In this document: one piece after another, positions 53,701 to 64,000 of the stretch
How the letters are laid out: each line of letters starts with the position of its first letter
How positions within the stretch are numbered: the first letter of the stretch is position 1
Assembly: GCA_028023455.1 (NCBI GenBank)
Contig: JAQFVV010012545.1
Span: forward strand, 1,796,001 to 1,860,000
DNA: 64,000 nucleotides
Reading direction: 5' to 3'
Source of the DNA: Epiperipatus broadwayi
Lineage: Eukaryota > Onychophora > Udeonychophora > Euonychophora > Peripatidae
Made by a program: the position numbers and the translations under genes
The notes under the pieces: generated by a model
Told to the model about the DNA's origin: nothing
What the model saw: the letters and a program-made list of their open reading frames with translations, nothing else
Databases searched by the model: none

Positions 53701-56700
53701 AATAGATGTCCCTAAGAAAGCTTCTAAATATAAAAATATATTATTATTAATCATTATCATTCTACTTAGAAATGAAACCTCTTTTCTCCATATGTCAGCA
53801 AACTGCTCATTTTATTCAATTATCTCATATTGTCTCTTTTTGGGTCTTTACAATCTTTTGAAATCCCTTTATCATTTTTTTAGCAATAAATTTAAACAAG
53901 CTCCATTCCATTTCAAATTCTTAATTTTTTCAAAGTCTGCAATAATATTTATATTCTTACTCAAATATTTTGTTTCCAATCTCTTTTTATTCCAACACAT
54001 AGCTATTCATACTTCTGTGAGTAGTCTAAAGACCCTATAGTGACTTCCTGTTAAGTGTCTGAATTTCAGACCCATATGTAAAGCCTTCCTTTTCAAACAC
54101 TTAAGCATATTTTCATTTAATACTAAATTATTTCTGCCAAAAGTACTCTATTCAAGCTTGATTCTAATATATATATTACATGCACGTAAATAGCTATATA
54201 TGTATAAAAAAGTAAATAAGATACAGAAAAAAATTTTTTTTTAATATTTGGTGCATATATTGTAACAATGTGGGATATAATTTGGAGATGAATCTGGGGT
54301 GATGGCAAATCATCATCATTCCCAAGTTCAGGATATTTCAAATAATTTTTAATATCACAAAAATATATTTTATATATCAAACAGATGTTATATATTCAAG
54401 AGAGCATGAGCAATCTATAGAGATCACTCTGAGAGATCAGCCAGCTATTCCTCTTAGATCAACTATGATTATAATTAACCATCAACGAGCATTATAAATA
54501 AGTAAAAAGTCATCTATCAACATCATTGATGAGAATATCATCATCAAAATAAATCAATACAATAAATCAGAATAAAATCAACAGTCCATCTTGTGGCTGA
54601 ATTTGAACAATAAAAATATATATCAACAGTCAATTTGTTTACTGGATTGGACATGGGTCTTCTGTAGACCAAGTCAACTATTAGCCTTTGCCAACTTGGA
54701 CAATTATTTAAACATAATTTGGATGCACCAACTAAGTGCTAATCCATCAAAATATATAATAATAACAAATCAAAAAAACAATAATGCTGGACATTAAAAC
54801 ATGCTCATCATCAATGCTCTGGCCACTTTGTATCATTACTGTACTGGCCAACTATAAACTTCATTTCTAAAACTAAACTAGAGTAAAATGTAGTGCAGGG
54901 GCTTTAAGGAATATAACCTTAGCACCATTCCAGGATATATCAATCATCATCATCATCTGGATGCCCTTTAAACATTAAAACATTCCCATTTATATATCAG
55001 CCATTATTGCACGAATCTAGCTCAGAGAACATAAACTCATTACTGTATGGTACCAAGAGATGATGGAAACAGATATATCAAAATATTTAGAACTACTGGA
55101 ATAATTTTCATAATTGGACACAAGTTTATTAATAACAACAAAAAATGATATTAAGGTCTATAGAATTAAGCTACACATCTGTAGAATTAAGCTACACATA
55201 TAAGCCTTCTGATTTTGATTAACATAATAATAATAACAAATTATCACATTATGATTTGCATATATGTGATTAATACAAAATTCAAGTTATTACATGGTGG
55301 TTGATTAAATTTTACATATATATCCTATTTGACAAGCATTGACATATTTTAATCTGATATAATACAATTATTAAAAATTATTTTCATAATTATTCTTTGT
55401 TGAAAATACATAAAATTCATTTGTTATTTTGTAATAAACTTATCTTTATCGATTAGTTTTCTTTTTTTAAAAATATATATATATTTTACTATCAACTTAA
55501 TTTTTTTGGTATTAATCCTTTAAACATGCGCACTGCTTGATGGCATTGTTTCTTTGCAAAATCATATAAAGTGTGACATTACCGGGCCAGACTTTAATTT
55601 TACAATGTATTTTTGACTTTAATTTTACTATGTATTTTAATTGTTTGTTGTTTTTTATCTTTTTTGTTACGATTATTTTTTGGTTGAACTTTTTTTTTTT
55701 TTAATAAACATTGTCAACATTTTTTAAAAAATCTTTTCATAGTACAGACACGGCTTGTAACTTTTACAGGGCTGGCTTTAATTTGATCAAGTAGTTGAAT
55801 TGTTTTTGGTCTTTTTTTTTTTTTAACATGTTGTTATGGTTAATTTTTGGTTCAACTTTTTTTTGATAAACATTGTCAAGCTTTTTTTTTTTTTGACTTT
55901 TTTTATAATACAGACACATACACAAAATGTAACATTAATTTGATAAAGTAGTTGAATTGTTTTTGGTCTTTTTTTAGATGTTACGGTTAATTTTTGCTTC
56001 AAATTTTTTTTTTTAATAAACATTATCAAGCTTTTTTTTTTTACTTTTTTGATAATACAGACATACAAATAAAAGGTAACATTACAGGACTTGCTTGAAT
56101 TTGATAAGGTAGTTGAATTGTTTTTGGTCTTTTTTTAGATGTTGTTACAGTTAACTTTTTGGTGCAACTTTTTTTTTTAATAAACATTATCAAGCTTTTT
56201 TTTTTTTTTAAATCCAGACATGCACACATATATAAACAGAAAAATAGCAATCAAAACTGTTTTGCTTTTTGGAAAAATTGTTTTGCTTTTTTATAAAAAT
56301 CAAAACACAAAATCAACTGTTTTTGAGTGTCTTAAGGTTAGTTGATTTTTTAAAATCATCATTTGTTATGAATCCTTTAGCCGTTAAGAAAAAATCATGC
56401 TTTTCATAACAAACACATCTAAACACAAAAACAGCAATGAAAAATTTGTTTGTTTTTTCTGATTTATTCATCAATATATGAAAACAAAATTTCAAGTGAA
56501 CTAGGAACAACAACCAAATAAAAAAGCTAAAAAAACATTTTTACAAGTTTCTAAAGAAGTTGCTGCTGCTGTGGAGGATTGGCTCTCACAGATATCTCTG
56601 AGAGGATGGCCAAGAAAATGACTTCTTCCTTATGCAAACGATGTCAAATAAATTCTGCCAGGTAGTTGTCCAGCAATTTCCTGGCAGTTCTGCGTTGTTT

Positions 56701-59700
56701 GCAGTTTTGCCACTTCAACAGGCCCCAAAGACACTCAACATTTTGCATGTGAACACCCATGGTCGGATCCACAAAATTATAATGGTGGTTAACTGTCAGG
56801 TGTTGAAAGCCTGCAGATCTACCATCTTGTAGCCCTGCCAACAATCAGAGTAAATAATTGACTCGGGCTTTACAGTCTTTCAGGGCCTGCATAAGTGTAG
56901 ATGCCAATAGGGAACAGTTTCAGAAAACATTCCCCACTATCATGACACACATCCCAAAAATCCACTGCTGTGGAAGGACCCGGCCCTGGTGGTTTTTACG
57001 ACAACTCCACATAGTCTCATCCACCTTGACAATTAAACCTGGTTCACCTATTTGACAGCAAGGTCTGGCTTCCAAGCTCTCATGGCACAGCTCATGCAGC
57101 CTATTGTTCCAATATAGGATGGCATTCTTGGACAGATCGAGCTTTGAGCGGACCCCTTCAATGGTTAACTGTTCATGGCTCCAGTAGTAGATAACATGAA
57201 GTGCTTTAGACAACAGGATTCTTGAGCCGCCAAACCAACTGCCATTCTTCACCAAACATCTTCAATCGCACAAACGTGTCGAACATCGGAACTGATTTGT
57301 TTTATATGTATGATAAATTCTCATCGATGATCCACAAATGCAGGTCTTCTGATTTATATTTTTTGATTGCAGAAATGAAACCACTTCGAAGTCTGTTGAT
57401 GGCAAATCTTTCAAGCAGAAGATTTGTTTGCTGAAATACGCCATTTTGTTTGTCTCGAGAAAACGTTACTTGACGCATGACCTTCTCAGAATTCGGTTTG
57501 TTCCTACATTCGGACTACTTTTGTCATCTTCAAATTTCTCTCCACGACCAATTGAACTTTGTGACAATTTCATTTTAGTCAAATTGCGTAATTTCCATTT
57601 ACCAGAAAAAAAAATCATTTTAAAATCAAAACTTTAAAACAGTTGACATCTCCATACTCTCACATAAGAAGGGAGAAAAAGTTTATGTGTGAGAATTCGC
57701 ATAAAGTGACTCGCGAAGCACAAAGCAGGTTGTAATATTTATGTGCAATGTACAGGGTGTATTAGATGTAACATATGCCCTGCTGGGTTGCTTAAACAGA
57801 TTATTATGTGATTCTACATATAAATAATGCCATCAAGCGATGCATGTGTTTGAAGGATTAATATCTTTTCTTTGTACAGTTAGATAAAAGTTCTTTAAAT
57901 TTAAAATGTCTCTTTTTCTTTCATAGTCTAAAACACGATGGTATTTGCATTTCAAGTTATATTTTTGTAATGTCATTTTTTTAAGGAACTATTAAAAACA
58001 ATTTCCGTAAAAATGTATATATATCAAATCATCTTTGGATTGATCCGTTTGACTCAAGCAAATTATTACTTGTTTTATTTGAAGGTTATAGATTCAAATG
58101 TCATTTTAAACCAAAGTAATTATATATAATGCTATCATAGGTTGCAATTAACTAATTATAATATCTTTAAATTAAATATTAGAAATTTAAAAATGTCTGT
58201 TAAATAAATTATTTTAAAACAATTCACTTTTGTATATATGTTTATCTGTGCTTCTCTCTGTATATAGCTGAAATAGCATATGTATACTAATTTTTCAAGC
58301 TTTCTCTTAGCAGACTTGTTTTTTGTGATTGTTTGTCATCATCAGAAAAATACAATCCAAGCAATTGTTGGCATCAGGTGATTTGTTGGCAAACCATGAG
58401 CTTCGTTCTGTCTAGGATTGGCAGGCTGTCTTCTAGAACATATTTAAGCAGCTAGTTGATCCATTTGAAGTTACCCTGGCTTCATAAATCAAAATTCTGC
58501 AGAAAACTATAGGGTAGCTACTGGACTGGTACTCCCTTAAATCTTTATAGGAGCTCTATATAACTCTGCTAGCTATTCTGCTTCTCAAATATACTATTAG
58601 TCAAGCCTTCTGGACAGCTCTTACAAAAACTGCAAGCCAAAACCGTTCAAAATAACAAGCCAGACTGAACTGATATTTTTTTTATCAGTCTTTTATAATC
58701 TTGGTTGGATCAGATGATAAAAACATAATGACTGTTTTCAATCTGTCTAATCCTTTTGAAAACAAGTTTGAAGTTTTATCAAAGTGTGATATACATATTT
58801 TTACTTAGAGATTTACCAATTAATTAAAAAATTTCAAAGACATTTTTATAATTATCAGAAAACATGCTTATTTTTAAATTTCAAAATCAGAGGTAATAAT
58901 AATAATCATTTATTTAGACCTTCTTAAATGTTTTATTTAATAATAAAATTCTGTTTTAAATTCAGAATTGTTTTACCCTTTACAGTCATTATTATTCCAA
59001 GTGAAATGTAGAAAATATCTACAAAAATTTGTCTGTGTTTATTTCTACTTCTCCTTTACTTTATATATATATATGTGTGTGTGTGCGTGTGCGCACACAC
59101 ACCTATATTGCTGTGTGCAATGTAACCCAGATGATTAAAATATATAATACATTTGCATATCTTTCAGAATGAAAACCTCAGCTTTATTGCAACCATGTTA
59201 TATTTTAAAATGACAATTTTTAAAAAACAAAGTAATCCAAATTTACAATCTAACAATATAACAAAAACAAAACAAATACTATAAGTATATAAGTAATATT
59301 TACAATTTTAAAGACTATATATATATTTAAAAAGACTATATATATATTATTCACATATGAAAATTATAAATAATGAAAATATTTTTTCAAAAAAAAAAGT
59401 ACAAGTGATACTGGAATAATTTTGCTAATGGTATCATTATTAGAAAAGACTCTTAAACATAGCTTTTCTAACTTCAGAAAAAAAAATTAAGAGAAAAAGA
59501 TAAATAACAAAGTTGAAAATGAAGTTGTCATATCCTAAGTCATAGTCAGCGAAGAGATCACTAATGACATAAGCACCTCATAATAACCAGGTTCTACAGT
59601 AACAAAATTACCTAAAGATAGTAAAATAAAATAAAAAATGATGAAAAAAATTATGTCAGAACCAATAACTAGTTTCTTGATGACCTTTCTATTACCAAAT

Positions 59701-62700
59701 TGATACGTATACACATACAGCAGATGAATTATGCATAAATCTAATTTAAAATCAGACTATAAATCCTTCTGTAGTTACTTTTATCATAAATGAAAAACAA
59801 CTAGACAAGTTAGCAATAGTTGAATAAAAACATAACTTCTCTACTTCATCAATCAAGGCAATAATATTTTGGTTGTTGATAATTGAAATAAAATCATTTC
59901 ATCCCACAACTTTTAATACTTTTCTTGAACTTTATTTATTTTATTAAACCACATTAAAGACTTTAGCTATTAAATATTCAACTTCTAAATTTACTTATTG
60001 ATTGGTAAATAACTATCCAATTTGAGCTAGTTTATTAAGGTGATGCAAAAATGCTATCTCATGTTTACATTTGTTAATTCTTTATGAAGTTACAAATTGA
60101 CCTAAGAGAAAACCTTTTATTACTTTACTTTGTTTGGTGATCCCAATGACTCTTACATCTATTAGAAAAATAAATTTTGTAATTCCAAGCATTAACTTTT
60201 AAATTTTCAGTTTCTATGAATATATATTAATAACATTATTAGTTTTTAATAAAAACTCAATTTCAATTGCAAATTTATTTTCATTTCAGTAAGTAGAAAA
60301 ACGATTTTTTTTTTTTTCTGATATAAAAACTAATATGTTTAAGATATATATAACAAATATTATTGTTTTATAGTAGGATCTCATGGTCTAGAAAAATTGT
60401 CTTTAGGAAGAAAAATATTTATGAGTAAAGTATATAGTGATACCTAAGCCTATAGCTAAAATCAGAAAAATATTTATTGAAATTTACTTAAATTTGCCAT
60501 TCAAACATACAATTACTGTAATTATATTATTTTTCCAATATATATTTCATTTTAAGAATCAATGACATGGTCCAAACATTATGAAATATAAATGAATTTT
60601 CTATATTTCCACAAATATATAATGGATATCGTTGCTGTACCAGCTCAACTTCTGGAGTTGTTTTAAATTAATATTATATCCACTGCTGCTGTCAGTTTGA
60701 AACAGCATGTCCTATGGATGTTAATGAATACTACATTTCCCTTCTATGGAGTTCAAATCCTAGAACCAAAGCACCCAATAAATGACTATTTTTAATAATT
60801 AAAAGATTCTTCTCAGATAAAACTGTAAGTTCCACTTCTCATTGATCTTACTTATTCCATAGCTATTGCTATAGCTTTGATTTCTAATCTTTTCTCAAGA
60901 GTAAACAGTTTGATGATTTAATTTTACTTTTCTCAAAAATTTGTGGGAGTTCACATTGAATTAGATAAATATACAACTTTACTTAAATAGAAAAAAATTA
61001 AAGAAACAGGCCATAATGTAAAGGGACATAAATGACACCATCAAATGATTATGATTAATTAGAAATTAAAGTTTCTAGATTTATTTTTATCTAGTGTATG
61101 AATTTTTTTTTTTTAAAATACATTAATATTAACAAAATATTATTTAAAATTTGTAGAAATTACAACTAAAAAATAAATTCATTGATATTTTTTTTTTTTT
61201 AGTAAATCCTTCAATTCTGTCACTGTAGCAATAGATTTCACAAAGATTAACTGCACAGTTCCTCTTTAGCTATTAAATTCTATTTATGAAGTGATGGGAG
61301 CAATTACCACTGATTGTCTGAATCCCATGATGAGATTCTACTAACAAATCCAGTTGGTTTTAAGGTTGAACCTGGAAATGGAAATTTTTTGAAATCTTAT
61401 AAAAAATCCAGTTATATGTCACAATTCTTAGTTTGTAAATTTTTGGTAGAACACCAGAAAGAGGATCTTGATTAGAAATTTTTTTATGGCAAAACTATAC
61501 TTAACATCTTTATATATATTTTCTGTGAATCACCTTTTGATATCTGGTAGAGAAATATAAAAAATAACAGATAGTCCACTGCAAAAGAGTAGACATAAAT
61601 GTATCTAAGTTTAGTATGGACACTTTTTTTTCTAAATAAGATACTAGTGTTAAGGTGTCCATAAAATATTTGTATCATAATTCCACGTAGTTGTAACCAG
61701 TTTCCAAAGAGATTATTTTAGGTTTAATCCTAAATAAATGAGGAAAATAAATTGGACTATTATCCAAGATTGTGGAATATTATTGCAAATGGTTACATTC
61801 AGATTATAAAATGTTTTCCTGTTATTGAGCATATTGTCTTTATTTGATTAGTAATTAAGCATCACATCAATCTTTGAAAAAAATATCCAACTTTTTTATG
61901 TCCTTATTGAGATAATTTTTCTATGTCTGTCCAGGATCTCTTTTATGAGGTCAACAATGTCATCAGCATAGAAGAATTTCATACATTCTATATCTAGAAA
62001 ATCACTGATGAAAACATTAAATAGTGATAAAACTGAAAACTGTGATAGTTTATAAAATTTTGTATCTACTATGATTATCATTCAATGTTATTTGAATTTT
62101 TTTCCTGGGGAATATTTTATCAAATATATTAATGCTTTAAGGATTTTAAAAACTTTTCATAAGCTGGATTAGATCAATAAAGAGTAGTATGAATTTTAGT
62201 TTATTCTAAATGCCTTTTTATAATATGACTTGTTAACAATAAAACCTTTTAATAGCCATTCCTCCTAGCTTAAATCCAATATTCTCTAAAGGAATATGGT
62301 TCTTAACTATTGCCAAAATTCTTGTTAATTTGTTTTATTCAAATATTTTATAGGGAACATATAATAATGACACTTAGTGATAAATTTTGGACCATTGTTG
62401 GGTTTACTTGATTTTAAGACTGTTTCAGTTTTATTTTTATGCTAATTTTTGGAATAATTTCTGTATAAAGAATGTTGCTGAATAGTTTTGCCAATCATTC
62501 TTTCAATTTAGGTCCTAAATTTCTTAGAAATTCTGGCAATATACTGCCAATTTTTGGGGTCTTTCCTTGTTTTAAACAATCAAGGGCTAGTTTAAGTTCA
62601 CCAATCACTAATGGTTTCATTAGGTTGACATTAGTCTAATATTATTAAAGAGAAAATTGCAGTTCTGTTCTAGTGATGTTTTTTTTTTCTTGTTCTATCA

Positions 62701-64000
62701 ATCTTGGATTTAAAAGACTGATACATAAGATTAGCAATTTCAATAGAAATGACAGCAATAGTTCTTTTTAATGATGCTTTTGCAACTACCAAACTCATAT
62801 AACAGATCTTGTGAAGTTTTGTCTTTATAGATTTTTCTTTTCTAATATCATTCAATGATTTAATGTTTTTCACAATTTCAGGATTTTTCATAGATAAATA
62901 ATACCTTTAAAGAGCACTAGTGATTTTGTTCCAACCTGAAATGAATTGCTTTTGATATTCTCGAATGATGGACACTTTGTGGACACTTTGATAGTTGTTA
63001 TTATGAGTCTGTTAAACCTATCATAGCCTAAAAAAATGAAGAGATGTTATTAATATTTCATTCAAAGATTCATTATATCAAATCCAAAAAACTTTCCTTA
63101 AATTTAATACCAGAACAGAATAATTTTCAACTATATAGCAATATGAATTCCGAAAGTGATTAGATATTGGCCATTGGGGGAATGATCCAATATCAGTAGA
63201 TCAACAGGTGAAAACTATTAAAAAAAATTATCAAGATTTCAGTTTTTTAAAAAAAATTATATTCTCTGTTCAAAGAAAGATAGAATGGGATAATTCTATA
63301 AGAATATTAAAAAAATTACATGATTTGAAAAATGAAAAACTGGGAAATGGCAATGCCAAAAATCTCTTAAATACCAAAGAATTATGAAAGATAAAAAAAT
63401 AAATTATTACAAAAAAAAACAGACTGATTAAATTAACAACTAATGTACTTTTAAAAAAAGTGAATAATAATTATACGTATATGACTAAATAAACCTGTTC
63501 ACCATATATTCGTCACTCATACATTAAAATATTTTTTTTAACAAATATCACCGTCTATCATTAATTCTTTAGACCCAAATAGTGGTTATCCTTCTAATGA
63601 AAATACTTCATAATTTTTGATCCATTGCTACTTTCTTTAATTCAATACCGTACCAATTACCAAGGTTTCTGCATAAGAAGTAAATAAAATGTTCCCTTTG
63701 ACTATTTTCCAAGTATTTACCCCTCCATTATCTCTCCAAATAAAATGAAGTGATTCAATAAATGGCCTGTGCAATTCAACTTTCTGTCCTAATTTGAGAG
63801 ACAAAAGATCTTTTCAATCAAGCTAAACATCCTATCATTTGATTATTTTCTCTATACATTTTCTTCCTTATTTTTCTCCATCTCTAAAAGTCCCTAGTCT
63901 CCTAATTATTAAGAGTCCACGTCTTTGCTCCATTGAGTATTTAACCAAATGTATGACTTCATTATTCTCTTTAAGAGATTAAGATCCAATGAATTTGATT

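Overview
This is very AT-rich eukaryotic DNA, by eye roughly 70-75% A+T. It has long homopolymer runs, scattered ORFs almost all under 120 codons, and many decayed or nested transposable elements. The mix of Ty3/gypsy, RTE-like LINEs, Penelope-like GIY-YIG elements, hAT, Merlin/ISXO2 and tRNA-derived SINEs points to an invertebrate animal. Only one cellular coding exon is recognised (20410-20553, minus strand). Its 48 codons match the N-terminal block of BLTP1 (KIAA1109/tweek), so at least the DNA around it is probably intron of that gene. I cannot name the species.

Layout. 1-10.3 kb: mostly featureless AT-rich DNA, a faint LINE relic, a less AT-rich patch with 3 x 30-bp repeats (2.7-4.3 kb), and one copy of a dispersed repeat called here repeat X (6.5-7.85 kb). 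10.3-18.0 kb: a minus-strand Ty3/gypsy element whose gag is split by a second, plus-strand Ty3/gypsy element flanked by a likely CTTAG duplication. The inner element is rearranged and carries two integrase regions. 18-20.4 kb: intron and a tRNA-like SINE. 20.4 kb: the BLTP1 exon. 21.7-25.2 kb: tandem duplications, a hammerhead-bearing repeat and a 5'-truncated RTE LINE. 25.7-27.6 kb: a dense cluster of hammerhead-bearing short repeats in inverted and head-to-tail arrangement. 28-33.5 kb: a 399-bp hAT MITE with a perfect 8-bp TSD, Penelope-like elements in tandem and inverted copies, and a 205-bp-arm hairpin. 35-41.6 kb: a minus-strand RTE relic, a third Penelope copy, a 108-bp SINE with a 15-bp TSD, and two more hammerhead repeats. 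42.8-46.5 kb: a G-run tandem duplication and a broken hAT transposase interrupted by a hairpin that contains another hammerhead. 46.5-53 kb: little recognisable. 53-58.7 kb: a long palindrome, an RTE fragment and a second, inverted copy of repeat X containing a Merlin transposon with its own minisatellite. 61.7-62.9 kb: a minus-strand LINE relic.

Most striking signal. At least three unrelated short repeat families carry sequences that fold as type I hammerhead self-cleaving ribozymes: core CTGANGA, a hairpin stem II, GAAA, a tiny stem III, then UH, with stem I closing around them. One family joins the ribozyme to a 3' tRNA-like stretch with A-box and B-box-like motifs. Another occurs as a head-to-tail partial dimer, as expected for retrozyme or Penelope-type circular intermediates. 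GIY-YIG-encoding Penelope-like elements lie in the same window and are plausible, unproven partners. No self-cleavage or expression can be shown from sequence alone.
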